From CAYSPU01 sp964432995 (GTDB taxonomy: Bacteria; Verrucomicrobiota; Verrucomicrobiia; Limisphaerales; JAHDYP01): a stretch of 38,124 bases of DNA. Where the stretch lies: NCBI GenBank assembly GCA_964432995.1, contig CAYSPU010000015.1:1-38124 (forward strand). The letters are read 5' to 3'. Shown in pieces: positions 29,594 to 38,124 of the stretch. The translations under genes and the position numbers were made by a program. The notes under the pieces are model-generated. The model was not told the origin of the DNA and did not search any database. It saw only the letters and a list, made by a program, of their open reading frames with translations. How positions within the stretch are numbered: position 1 is the first letter of the stretch; the number at the start of each line of letters is the position of its first letter.

Positions 29594-29909
29594 CCAGCCA
29601 TATAGCCATATGACCGGCCGTAGAGCAAGTGTCTGCTTGCGGATTGTTTGCTTGCGGATGCCTGATGCTGGGTGTCCCCGCCTTGCAGGGGCGCAGCGGC
29701 AGCGAGCGGTAGGGGGGCACGCGAGAGTTCGGAGGCAGACTTGGCGGTTGGGGCTGCTGCCCGCCGGTACGTCGAGCGGTCCGGCGGAGCGAGGCCGGTC
29801 AATTGGTCGCACGGCAACAGCAACGCCGCGCCGGACAACACGAGTCCGGAGGCAATTCGCCGAAGCCGCGTCGGCACGCTGCCACTCGACACCGGACGAC
29901 GCCCGGGAA
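29594..29909. other. Intergenic region between vapBC and the DUF4340 gene
   Basis: 316 bp without a gene I can support. It contains a short direct repeat of TGCTTGCGGAT near 29630-29660 and otherwise GC-rich DNA with only shadow frames. It must hold the vapBC promoter, which I could not pick out. Confidence 0.4.
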
Positions 29910-31185
29910 CTACTCTCCCCCGGAATCAGGATCCTCTTCGTCGGCGTCTTCCGCATCTTCGTCATCCGTGGCCGGCAGGAGTGGATTGACGATGCTGTCG
30001 GGGGGTTGATCGTCGGGCGACTTCGCGTCCGAGGTCCCTTCCTTCTTCTCGGTGGCGAGGAGGTCTTTGCGAGCCTTGAGCAGGGNNNNNNNNNNTGTAC
30101 TTCGAGAGGAGGAACGTCCAGGGTTCGTAGGACTTCTCCTGTTTCAGCTTCTCCTCCTGTTTACCGAGTTTCTCCTTGAACTCCTTGTCGAGGCGCTCCT
30201 TGTCTTCGGGCTTCTCGTCGGCGGGGGCGGCACGTTCCTTGACAAGGTTCGCCGCCACCTGGATTTGGAAGTGGTAGTTGTCGTTGGTGGTCTTGTTTCC
30301 GATGCGGGCGGTGTATTGGAAGCCATCGAAGGTCTCGATCTTGGCGACGGTTGGGGCGTTGAGGCCGGTGTCTTCGGGCTTGAGGTCGGGCGCGACGACA
30401 TCGACGAAACTGGGCCAGGATAAGACGTTGCCAACAGGCGAGGCTTTCGAGGTATCGAGTTTCTCGTCGAGTTTGGGATCGGCGAGCTTGAGTTCGCCGC
30501 CTTCGGTTTCGCGATAGATCCTCCAGGAGTTGGTCGCCTGGGCGTGGGTGACTTCGACGGATTTGATCTTCTCGACTTTGAAGAAGTCCTTGTTGAGCCA
30601 GCGATCGGGCTTGGGTTCAATCTGGGAGAAGGACTCGGAGACGAGCGCGGCGGTCTTGGGACCTTGGGCGGCGGGGACGAGGAGCCAGCGGCCATCGGCA
30701 TAGCCGCCGCCAAAGGGCGAGGCGGCGTCGTCGGACCGGCGCTGATGGCTTTTGCCGAGGAGGAGGGTGTTGAGGGTTTTGCCGGAGGCGTCCTGGAACG
30801 TGACCTTGGTGGCGGTGTTGGTGCCGGGGCCGGGTTCGAGCAACTGGAGGCGGGCGAGTTGGGATTCGCCGATCGGTTCGCTCTGGACGACTTTCAGGTC
30901 CCAGAGTTTGCGGAGGAAATCGCCGACCTCGGTGAAGTTGGCCGGGTACTGGTAGCGTTCCTTGACCTTCCAGGTTTCCTGGTCACGGACGATACTGAGT
31001 TCGTTGGTCCCCTGCTGGATGCGGATCAGGGCGACGTCGTTGATCGGGAACTCCGGCAGGAGTTTCTGGCCGAGGCCGGGTCCGGTGGTCTGGTAGGTGG
31101 CGGCGTCGCGGCGGCTCATCCAGAGGCCGAGACCGCCCAGGACAAGGCCGAGCAGGACAACCAGGGTCAGTTGTTTGCGGTTCAT
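29910..31185 (-). CDS. DUF4340 membrane-anchored protein (with N gap)
   Basis: About 425 residues. One N-terminal membrane anchor (about 6-23, LTLVVLLGLVLGGLGLWMS) and a large extracytoplasmic beta-rich part (FPINDVALIRIQQGTNELSIV, VVAPDLKPEDTGLNAPTVAKIETF) as in DUF4340 proteins. The 10-N gap interrupts it after FLLSKY. Past the gap the correct frame (KARKDLLATEKKEGTS, acidic tail ending DPDSGGE) ends in TAG at 29912-29910, so the true gap length must be a multiple of three and the shorter product implied by a literal 10-base gap is an artefact. It overlaps the GldG-like gene by 4 bp. DUF4340 genes habitually follow GldA/F/G-like ABC genes; their role is unknown. Confidence 0.88.
30086..30095. 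other. Assembly gap (10 N) inside the DUF4340 gene
   Basis: Ten N between the LLSKY codons and the acidic C-terminal tail. The flanking frames agree only if the real missing length is 3n bases. Confidence 0.95.
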
Positions 31186-33092
31186 TTGGCGGCAGTCTTC
31201 TTGCGTTTGTAGGTGGCGACGGCGATGCCGGCGGCGATGACGGCCACGGGCATGCCGGCGATATTGATGAACTTGAGGCGGTTCTGGAGCTTGTCCACGT
31301 CCTGGCGCAGGCTGCGGCGCACCTGCTTGAGCTTCTTCTTCATTTCGGCTTCCCGCTGCCGGAAGTTGGCGATCTCCTGCTGTTGCTCGGCGGAGAGCAC
31401 GAGGCGCTGGGACTCCTTCTTGGTGCGCTGGAGTTCGTTCAGCTTCTGTTGGGTCTCCTGGAGACTGTTCTCGAGGTCCCGGATCTCGTTGCGATAGGCG
31501 CTCTGCGCCTTCTCCTCCATCTCCTTGACGCGGGTGAAGGGACGGTTCAGCGAGGCGCGGCTGCGCACGGCAATCAGGCGGCTGTCGCCGCCGAGGAACT
31601 CGATGGTGCTCTGGGCGAAGCTCAAGTTGCCGTTCTGCGGCATGAACAGGCGTTGCCCGAGGAAGTTCTGCGTCTGGCCCATCACGGGGTCATAGAGCAC
31701 ATCGCTGTCCCCAATGAGCACGACGGTGGTCTCCGTCTTCGATTCCTTGAGGGAATCGCCGGCCGACGGCGCGTTGGTGGCTGCGGCGTTGTTCGTGGCC
31801 GAGGCGTCGGCGCCGGGTTTGCCGTCCGGGAACGCGGTCTTGAACTTCCCGGTCAACCGGAGGGCGAGGGCGTATTCGGTGCCGGCCGGTTTGAAGTCCT
31901 TGTCGTTGCCCCCGGTGAACTCGGCCATCACCTTATCGACCAGCATGGCGTTGGTGGAACTGCGGAACAGGACAGTCTTCTGCAGACCGGGAGCGACCGA
32001 ACCGGTGAACGCGCCGGCGTAGGGCAGGAGGATGTTGTCCAACTGACCGGTCACCACGTCGTCGCTGGCCATCGCCGTGCGCGTCAACGAGAGCACCGTC
32101 GGAGCGTCCTCCAGCCGGTTGTTGCGCGGCAGGGCCGTCTTGTAGGACATGTCCGACACGCACTTGCCGACGTCGAACTCGACGCCCCAGGCCTTGAAGA
32201 GCTTGTCCAAAGTGGATCCGCTGGCCGTGGCCCGTTGGAGAGGATTCATCCCGCTGCTGCGGTTGTCGGCAAAGGAGAGGGGGTCGACAAAGGCGACCAG
32301 GCGCCCGCCGCGCAGCACGAACTGGTCGATGGCATATTGGGCGGCGTCGGAGAGATCGCGCGGGTGGATCACCACCAGCACCTGGATGTCGTCGTCGATC
32401 CGCTCCGCCGTGGTCTGCACTTCGCGAACGTCGAAGTCCCGTTTGAGTTCGGAGATGAGGATCCAGGGCTCCTGTCCCTGGCGGCCCATCTGCATCATCA
32501 TCGGGTTCATCGGCATGCCGAACACCGGGAGAGCGCTGAGGACCCCGAGGATGGGGCGCTGCGGGGTCATGACCTGGGTGATGGCGCGGGCGACGTCGTA
32601 TTCGAGCAGCCGCTCCCGGTTGGGCGCCAGGAAGGGAATGCTCGCCCTCTCGTCCAGCACCGACACGGTCAGGCCCAGGTAGAAGTTCTCGCCGTAGGGC
32701 GGCAGCGGTTGCCCCTCGATCCCGTCCAGCCTCGCGGAGTCCTCGGCGTCCGAATCCGGCTGCGGATCGAACTTCTCCACGACTACCTTGCCGCGTGCCT
32801 GCTGGCGGAACTCGTCCAGCAAGTCCTCGACCTGCCGGGCGTAATTGCCGAAGTAGACGGACTCGGCGGTGGCGTTCTCGGCCTGCGTGCAGTAGAAGCG
32901 GATCTTCACCGTCGCGTCGAGCTTCTCGAGGATGGCGCGCGTCCCCTCGGAAAGCGTGTGCGCGCGGTCGGCGGTCAGGTCGACGCGGACCTTGACGGGA
33001 GCGGTGACGAGGTTGAAGCCGGCAATCACCGCGAACATGGCGGCGACGCCAACGGCGGAATAGAGCAGGGTTTCGAGCGGTTTGTGTTTCAT
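31182..33092 (-). CDS. GldG-like ABC transporter auxiliary protein
   Basis: 636 residues from the ATG at 33092 (GGGAGG 8 bp upstream). One membrane segment near the N-terminus (about 12-30, AVGVAAMFAVIAGFNLV) and one near the C-terminus (about 607-625, IAGMPVAVIAAGIAV) anchor a large extracytoplasmic domain. It contains RVDLTADRAHTLSEGTRAILEKL, VKIRFYCTQ and RPILGVLSALPVFG, followed by IQVLVVIHPRDLSDAAQYAIDQFVLRGG, the signature of the GldG/ABC-type uncharacterised transport family. A coiled coil lies at about 530-600 (LENSLQETQQKLNELQRTKK). In Bacteroidetes, GldG works with GldA/GldF in gliding and secretion; Verrucomicrobia have this set without known gliding. Overlaps DUF4340 by 4 bp and follows the permease after 16 bp. 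Confidence 0.88.
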   Translation of the reverse strand: MKHKPLETLLYSAVGVAAMFAVIAGFNLVTAPVKVRVDLTADRAHTLSEGTRAILEKLDATVKIRFYCTQAENATAESVYFGNYARQVEDLLDEFRQQARGKVVVEKFDPQPDSDAEDSARLDGIEGQPLPPYGENFYLGLTVSVLDERASIPFLAPNRERLLEYDVARAITQVMTPQRPILGVLSALPVFGMPMNPMMMQMGRQGQEPWILISELKRDFDVREVQTTAERIDDDIQVLVVIHPRDLSDAAQYAIDQFVLRGGRLVAFVDPLSFADNRSSGMNPLQRATASGSTLDKLFKAWGVEFDVGKCVSDMSYKTALPRNNRLEDAPTVLSLTRTAMASDDVVTGQLDNILLPYAGAFTGSVAPGLQKTVLFRSSTNAMLVDKVMAEFTGGNDKDFKPAGTEYALALRLTGKFKTAFPDGKPGADASATNNAAATNAPSAGDSLKESKTETTVVLIGDSDVLYDPVMGQTQNFLGQRLFMPQNGNLSFAQSTIEFLGGDSRLIAVRSRASLNRPFTRVKEMEEKAQSAYRNEIRDLENSLQETQQKLNELQRTKKESQRLVLSAEQQQEIANFRQREAEMKKKLKQVRRSLRQDVDKLQNRLKFINIAGMPVAVIAAGIAVATYKRKKTAAK

Positions 33093-33108
33093 GATGCGCC
33101 CTCCCGGG

Positions 33109-33861
33109 TTAGCCGGCCCGACGTCCACGCAGGATGACCCCGGTCGTGAACAACGTGAACCCGATCAACGATATGAAGAAAATGACGTCGCGGGAATCCA
33201 GCAGTCCCTTCTGGAATCCCTCGAAATGGGTGATGACGCTGAAGGAGGCGACCGCCTTGACGAGCCACGGTCCCGCCCAGCGCGCCAGCAGATCGGTCAC
33301 CGGCGGGAAACCCGCCAGGATCAGAAACAGGCAGATGACCACCGACAGGATGAAGCTGACCACCTGGTTGCGGGTCATGGCGGAAGTCATGCACCCGATG
33401 GCCAGGTAGGAGCCGGCCAGCAGCAGCGCGCCGCAGTAGCTCCCGAAGATCACGCCGTTGTCCGGGTCGCCCAGGTAGTTCACCGTCAGCCAGACCGGGA
33501 AGGTCAGAAACAGCGCCAGCGCCAAGAACAACCAGGAGGCCACGAACTTCCCGACGATCGCCTGCCAGGACGTGATCGGCATGGTGAACAGCAGCTCCAG
33601 CGTGCCCAGACGGCGTTCCTCCGACCAGAGCCGCATGGCCACCGCCGGTACCAGGAACAGGAACAGCCACGGCTGCCAGATGAAGAAACTCATCAGCGAA
33701 GCCTGGCCCAGTCCAAAGAACGAGGCCCGCCCCACCATGAAGGTGAAAAACCCGCTCAACAACAGGTAGATCACCAGAAACACATATGCGACCGGCGACG
33801 CGAAATAGCCGGTCAGCTCCCGCTTCGTGATCGCGACGATATTGCCCATGCTCGTGTTCAT
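33109..33861 (-). CDS. ABC-2 type permease (GldF-like)
   Basis: 250 residues with six membrane segments (AYVFLVIYLLLSGFFTFMVG, PWLFLFLVPAVAMRLW, FLALALFLTFPVWL and others). The pattern ITKRELTGYFASPVAYVFLVIY at the N-terminus and AMRLWSEERRLGTLELLFTMPI is characteristic of GldF-type ABC-2 permeases. It forms the membrane pore with the ATPase encoded just upstream (4-bp overlap). An ATG 12 bp further in (MGNIVAI) is also possible as start. Confidence 0.92.
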   Translation of the reverse strand: MNTSMGNIVAITKRELTGYFASPVAYVFLVIYLLLSGFFTFMVGRASFFGLGQASLMSFFIWQPWLFLFLVPAVAMRLWSEERRLGTLELLFTMPITSWQAIVGKFVASWLFLALALFLTFPVWLTVNYLGDPDNGVIFGSYCGALLLAGSYLAIGCMTSAMTRNQVVSFILSVVICLFLILAGFPPVTDLLARWAGPWLVKAVASFSVITHFEGFQKGLLDSRDVIFFISLIGFTLFTTGVILRGRRAG

Positions 33862-34823
33862 TGCGCCTTCTCCTGAGCCGTCTCCGGCAGGGTGATGCTG
33901 CGGAAGACCTCATCCAACCGCCCTTCCTCGGTGTGCAACTCGGCGAGCTTCCATCCTTCGCGCCCGGCCTGGTCGGCAATCGCCCGCGCCAGATCGCCCT
34001 CCTTGGCCGAGGGCGCCGGGAACACCCGCACCACCGCGCCGGCTCCGTCCTCGCCCACGACCGTCGCCCGCCGCGCCCCCGGCACGCTGTTGAGTTTCCC
34101 CGACAGGGTTCCACCGGTTGCGCCGAGCACGCGGACAGTCACCGCCCCCGCCAGTTCCGATCGCCGTTTCAGCTCGCTCGGGGTGCCGTTGGCCACCACC
34201 TGGCCCCGGTCAATGATGATGGCCCGCGTGCAGGCGGCCTCGACTTCCTCGAGGATGTGGGTCGAGAAGATGATCGCTTTCTTCTCGCCCATGCGGCGGA
34301 TCAGTTGCCGCACCTCATGCTTCTGGTTCGGATCCAGCCCGTCCGTCGGCTCGTCCATCACCAGGTACTCGGGGTCGTGGATGATGGACTGGGCGAAGCA
34401 GGTGCGGTGACGGTAGCCCTTGGACAACGTTTCCACGCTCTGGTGGATGACGCTCTCGAGGAAGCAGGTCTCGACCACACGGTGGACGGCCTGTTTCCTG
34501 GCCTCACCGCGCAAACCGCGCAACTCCGCGGCGAAGGCAAGGAAGCCGTATACCGTCATGTCGTTGTAGGCGGGTGCGTTCTCCGGCAGATAACCGAGCA
34601 GGCGCTTGGCCTCGATCGGCTGCTGCACCACATCGTACTGCCCCACGCGCACGGTCCCGGCCGTCGGCGGAAGAAACCCCGTGATCATCCGCATCGTCGT
34701 CGACTTGCCGGCACCGTTGGGCCCCAGGAAGCCCAGCACCTCGCCGCGCTCGACCGAGAACGACACTCCATTCACAGCGAGCTTCGGCCCAAAGGCCTTT
34801 TTGAGATTCTGTACAGTGATCAT
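33858..34823 (-). CDS. ABC transporter ATP-binding protein (GldA-like)
   Basis: 321 residues. Walker A is GPNGAGKST (near residue 35), Q-loop at LGYLPENAPAYNDM, Walker B YLVMDEPTDGLDP, H-loop STHILEE. The signature motif is LSKGYRHR rather than LSGGQ, as in GldA and related exporter ATPases. A C-terminal domain of about 100 residues follows the ATPase core. First gene of a tightly overlapping four-gene operon (ATPase, permease, GldG-like, DUF4340). Substrate unknown; such sets are proposed to act in export or envelope assembly. Confidence 0.94.
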   Translation of the reverse strand: MITVQNLKKAFGPKLAVNGVSFSVERGEVLGFLGPNGAGKSTTMRMITGFLPPTAGTVRVGQYDVVQQPIEAKRLLGYLPENAPAYNDMTVYGFLAFAAELRGLRGEARKQAVHRVVETCFLESVIHQSVETLSKGYRHRTCFAQSIIHDPEYLVMDEPTDGLDPNQKHEVRQLIRRMGEKKAIIFSTHILEEVEAACTRAIIIDRGQVVANGTPSELKRRSELAGAVTVRVLGATGGTLSGKLNSVPGARRATVVGEDGAGAVVRVFPAPSAKEGDLARAIADQAGREGWKLAELHTEEGRLDEVFRSITLPETAQEKAQ

Positions 34824-35202
34824 CCCAAGTCCTTAAAGCTAATGCCACCAAGGTGGCGGGAAACTGCTTCTAGCGGCCTCGAAGAAAAAGTCAAGACCCC
34901 GTGTGGGCCCCCGGATCCTCGCCTAACTGGCGCTGGAGGTTCGGTCGTCCCCGGTCGACGTGCGGTTTTCGCCCCTGTGGACGGACGCTCTGTCGGCTCC
35001 GGGAAGATCCCGCCTCGGCGGCGGGATCCTATCCAACCGGTGGAGAAAGAGCCCGCGGAGCGCGATCCAGCCAAATCCGCGCCCGGCCCTTGGCGCCTTT
35101 TGAAGGCCCCAAATCAACGCCCCATCTTCCTCTCCATGAATTGCATGACCCTTCATTTGCTCTTTAGACAAATCCCTGGGAAAACGTTCAAAGGATCTTC
35201 GC
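34824..35202. other. Intergenic region carrying the second dispersed-repeat copy
   Basis: A 379-bp gap between the ABC operon start and the end of the Rhs gene. It contains the 93-bp repeat copy (34941-35032) and otherwise only shadow frames. The operon promoter should lie in 34824-34940, but I see no strong -35/-10 pair. Confidence 0.5.
34941..35032 (-). repeat. Dispersed 93-bp repeat with internal hairpin, copy 2
   Basis: Inverse of 20662-20754 with about six mismatches. The 9-bp hairpin stem is fully kept (GATCCCGCC 35006-35014, GGCGGGATC 35020-35028), whereas differences gather in the middle third. Conservation of the stem fits a structured or transposing element. Confidence 0.85.
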
Positions 35203-38088
35203 TCAGGGCGGCGTCTGGTTCAGCCGGTAGAAACGACTCACCCCCTCCGGCTGCACCGTCACGGTGTAGCGACCGGCCGTCAGCACGGGCTCATCGGCAA
35301 CCGGCGTCCAGACGCCCGTCGCGCCCAGCAAGTCGGTGGCCTCGAGGACCGATCCCCCGGCTGACTCCGGCCACGAGATTACCACGGCGGCTCCGACCTG
35401 CTGGACGCCGAGTTCGGGGGGCAGCGACGCCACGACCGTGGTGGTGGCGTCGGCGGTGGCGGGCGGTGTTTCCTCGTGGCCCAGCGGATCGCGGGCGACG
35501 CTGAAGAAGGCGTAGGTGTGACCGAGTTGGCCCGCAAACAGCGCGGAGGTGTTCGTCACGTTGCTCTGCCAGAGACTCCACTCGGCGCCCTGGTCCGAGA
35601 CGTAGACATCGTATCCGGCAACGCCCGAACCGCCGGCGTCGTCCTCCCCGGACCACGCCACTGCGAAGGTGGCGGACGCTGTCTGGGCCGGGAGCGGCAA
35701 TACCCGGCTTGAAGGCGGACCGCTATCGATCGTCACCAGCGCCTCGAGGGCGGGGTCGGTGCCTTGGGCGGGATCGTGAGGATCGCGCTGGTTGGTGGCG
35801 ATGGTCTCGCCGAAATCGAACTGGATGTCGGCCACATTCCGTATTTCTGCTCCCGAAGGCAGGTTCGCTTTGGCACGCACCAGATAGCTGACTTGTCCCT
35901 GGCCACGCCCGGTCCCGTCCTCCGGTGGCAGGAAGCCCGTCATGACGTCTGGCGGCAGACTCGTGAACGGATTGATCGACATGAACCGGGCGGTTAGTCG
36001 ACCCGCTGTCAGATCCAACCTGACCCTGATGTGCACTTCCAAGTTCTGTCCGTTGTAGGTCATGGGCACCACCCCCTCATAGTGGTCGGTGCGATCCGAT
36101 AGCTCGAGGAAATGGTCCCCAAAACCAATGCCCGTCAGCTCTAACGATTCCCAGTCCAGAGTGGGCGCGAGTTGATCCGTAATCACGACGTGCTGGGCCG
36201 GTGCCGTAGCTGTGCTCTGGTTTTCGAAGTCGATCCGATAAGGCAACCATGCGCCTTGAAGAACGTGGTGGGCTTCGCCGACACCCTCCGGCCCGATTTT
36301 CTGGTTGGGATCCGTGGCGCCTGCAGCCCCGCCACTGCCGCCGTAACACCAATCACTCTCTCCGCTTGGCAGATCGCCTTCACCATCGAGTTCGCCGGCA
36401 GCGTCCATTGGACGCAAAGAGGGCTGCGGCGCACGGCGCTGCTGGCACGAAGGTCGGGGAGGAGGGGGCGCCTTCTTGGGAGGGCGTTTGCAGAAACCGT
36501 ATCCCGGACCCTTGCCCTTGGATCCGTCAGCGGCCAACTTGATCAGGTCATCGAGCTCCGGGAAGGCAAACTTCATTCCCACCTTGTTTTCATAGCACGC
36601 CTTCTGGATCTTCAGACCTCGCAGCTCTTCGGCGTTGCACTTTTCGAAGTTGAACTGCTGGGGCCCTCGCTCCCAGCAACTCGTGACGTGAGACATTTCA
36701 TGCTCAACCAGGCAGCTATCCGTCTCGTTCGGATTACAGCCTTTGGGAAACCACTGCAGATAAGGCGTGCCCTTGTGCGCGGAACCCTCCGGCTCCCGAA
36801 TGCAAACAACCCATCCTTCTTTGCAGGGCACCTGCCCGGAAGGATCGGCCGCCTGCACCGGCGAGTTCCCCACGTAACGATACAAGTTCAGGTCCCCGGC
36901 GGCTGCGCCGACGGGATCTTCGGTCAAGAATCGGCCCAGCAGGGGATCGTAGTAGCGGGCGCGCATGAAAAGCAGACCATTACCGTCACAGGCAACGCCG
37001 AAGTTGCCCGCGTACCGATAGGCATTCGGCACGGTCTCAACCGACCACAACGTCCGACCGAAGGGCTCGTAGGCGTAACGATTCACATACTCCCCCGACA
37101 AGTCGGTGAGCCCAACCGTCGAGCCAAGGGCATCAAAGTCAAAATAGACGGCAGTACCGGTGGGATCGACGCGGCATACCAGTTCGGCACCGTAGACGTG
37201 GCGAGCAAGCAGCCTCCCGCTGCCGTCGTATTCCGCGACCGCAACCCCCATACCCGTCGGATCGACCAGATACTCCGTCCGTTGTCCGTTGTGGATGACC
37301 GCCGAGCGATGACCGAGAGCATCGTATTCGTACTCCCACGTTTCCTGGCCGTTGGAGACCCGCACCAGCCGGTTGTGCCAGTCATACGCGTACCGGCAGT
37401 CGAACGACCCGTCCGTTGCCACGATGGTGTTGCCTTCGGCGTCGTAAAGCAGGTTCAACGCTCCCGCTTGCGTGTATTGATTCATCCCATTCACGGAGTA
37501 GTCGAACAACGTCCCCTTATCCAGCATCCACACGCGGTTGCCGGCCGCGTCATAGCCATAGGCAGACTCTTGATTGGGCATCGCGGGATTCGTGGACGTA
37601 AAGCGTGCATTGGTGACCTGATTATTCAGGTCATATTGGTAAACCCACTGACCGTCGGGCGTCGAGACGACCGCGACGCGGCCTATCGCATCGTAGCCAT
37701 ACTCAAACCGCGAGTTCTCCGCCCCGCTCGCTCTGTGGTTCACAACTTCGCCAATCCGTCCGAGGGTGTCGTACTCGAAAGTCGTGAACGTGCCATTCCC
37801 GTAGTCCCGTTGGGCCAAGCGCCCGGCAGCATCGTAAGAGTAACGAACCAGGAGACCTCCCCCGCCATCGGTCAAACCGGACACGCGGCCGACAGCGTCG
37901 TAAGCATAATGGATCACAGCCCCGGAAGCATCCGTCATCTGAATGCGCCGTCCACCGGCGTCGTAGCCGTAAGCCAGAAAGCGCCCGTCCGGGTACGTGA
38001 CCTTGGTCATTCGATCGGCACTATCGTATTCAAAACGGATGGTACCCTGGGCGTTGCTGATCGTGATCATATTCCACAGCCATCCCAT
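35203..38088 (-). CDS. Rhs/YD-repeat protein with HExxH-bearing variable region
   Basis: 961 residues; an in-frame TGA lies just upstream, yet the product begins abruptly inside YD repeats without a signal peptide, so the gene is probably 5'-truncated or frame-shifted near the window edge. About 20 YD repeats (EYDSADRMTKVTYPDGR, YDALGHRSAV) run to about residue 360, then the Rhs core end GLLFMRARYYDPLLGRFLTEDP and LYRYVGNSPVQAADPSG (about 365-415). The variable region (about 416-530) is Cys-rich and holds HEMSH (H463, E464, H467), a zinc-protease-like motif. Next comes a low-complexity Pro/Gly linker, a conserved beta domain (about 600-745: PYRIDFENQSTATAPAQHV, FLPPEDGTGRGQGQVSYLV), an Ig-like part and a terminal WPESAGG...RFYRL module. 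Rhs shells often carry toxins, but here domains follow the variable region, so a surface protein is also possible. Confidence 0.85.
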   Translation of the reverse strand: MGWLWNMITISNAQGTIRFEYDSADRMTKVTYPDGRFLAYGYDAGGRRIQMTDASGAVIHYAYDAVGRVSGLTDGGGGLLVRYSYDAAGRLAQRDYGNGTFTTFEYDTLGRIGEVVNHRASGAENSRFEYGYDAIGRVAVVSTPDGQWVYQYDLNNQVTNARFTSTNPAMPNQESAYGYDAAGNRVWMLDKGTLFDYSVNGMNQYTQAGALNLLYDAEGNTIVATDGSFDCRYAYDWHNRLVRVSNGQETWEYEYDALGHRSAVIHNGQRTEYLVDPTGMGVAVAEYDGSGRLLARHVYGAELVCRVDPTGTAVYFDFDALGSTVGLTDLSGEYVNRYAYEPFGRTLWSVETVPNAYRYAGNFGVACDGNGLLFMRARYYDPLLGRFLTEDPVGAAAGDLNLYRYVGNSPVQAADPSGQVPCKEGWVVCIREPEGSAHKGTPYLQWFPKGCNPNETDSCLVEHEMSHVTSCWERGPQQFNFEKCNAEELRGLKIQKACYENKVGMKFAFPELDDLIKLAADGSKGKGPGYGFCKRPPKKAPPPPRPSCQQRRAPQPSLRPMDAAGELDGEGDLPSGESDWCYGGSGGAAGATDPNQKIGPEGVGEAHHVLQGAWLPYRIDFENQSTATAPAQHVVITDQLAPTLDWESLELTGIGFGDHFLELSDRTDHYEGVVPMTYNGQNLEVHIRVRLDLTAGRLTARFMSINPFTSLPPDVMTGFLPPEDGTGRGQGQVSYLVRAKANLPSGAEIRNVADIQFDFGETIATNQRDPHDPAQGTDPALEALVTIDSGPPSSRVLPLPAQTASATFAVAWSGEDDAGGSGVAGYDVYVSDQGAEWSLWQSNVTNTSALFAGQLGHTYAFFSVARDPLGHEETPPATADATTTVVASLPPELGVQQVGAAVVISWPESAGGSVLEATDLLGATGVWTPVADEPVLTAGRYTVTVQPEGVSRFYRLNQTPP

Positions 38089-38124
38089 AGGAATTCAAAG
38101 AAAAGGGTTGGAAGCCTGACGCGG

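Noticed and set aside
31383..35504. Plus-strand frames of 584 and 547 codons over the ABC operon
   Set aside because: Antisense shadows of the GldG-like and ATPase genes; the second runs into intergenic repeat DNA.

Overview
The window looks like a metagenome-derived contig from a Verrucomicrobiota bacterium, probably of the Pedosphaera/Limisphaerales type. This is inferred from gene content. There are tandem CotH-kinase secreted proteins, an ECF sigma factor next to a zinc-ribbon Ser/Thr kinase with WD40 repeats, a Gld-like ABC/DUF4340 operon, and a short 'WP...FYRL' terminal module shared by several secreted proteins. DNA is GC-rich throughout. Two runs of exactly 10 N (10831-10840, 30086-30095) are scaffold gaps, and both fall inside genes. 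No tRNA, rRNA, CRISPR array or transposase gene was found.

Layout. 1-3799 (minus) holds two tandem CotH-kinase genes, the first running off the left edge. Divergent from them, 3907-6103 encodes an OmpR-type response regulator and its sensor kinase. The short divergent region between carries two back-to-back direct-repeat operators, each placed 11 bp upstream of a -10 box, which ties the two-component system to the CotH operon. 6187-7095 (minus) is a site-2 protease. 7150-8129 is a glycosidase-like gene cut short by small repeats. 8130-9377 holds a PH-like membrane protein and a DUF4160/DUF2442 pair. 9528-13935 is housekeeping: rpmE, prfA (with a gap), a HAD phosphatase, an AI-2E-type permease and proC.

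14246-20078 is an ECF sigma factor followed by a very large kinase-WD40-TPR gene broken into three frames. One break is a one-base event and the other lies at a 7-bp tandem repeat. 20163-21493 is a toxin-antitoxin scrap zone: an antitoxin fused to the tail of a PIN toxin, a dispersed 93-bp repeat, and a nucleotidyltransferase with a small partner. 21865-25582 holds a secreted subtilisin followed by a lipoprotein serpin, a possible protease/inhibitor pair. 25756-29593 is a dense defence/TA island: a ParD-type antitoxin with a MazF/PemK-type toxin, a complete AbiEi/AbiEii system with a palindromic operator, degraded copies of both kinds of gene, an FmdB-type zinc ribbon, an 8-bp minisatellite and a VapBC-type pair. 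29910-34823 (minus) is an ABC ATPase - permease - GldG-like - DUF4340 operon. 35203-38088 (minus) is the 3' part of an Rhs/YD-repeat protein with an HExxH-bearing variable region.

The strongest candidate for something undescribed is the CotH/two-component module with its mirrored promoter-operator. Next come the subtilisin-serpin pair and the tandem-repeat junction in the giant kinase gene. All family assignments come from reading motifs; no database search was possible.
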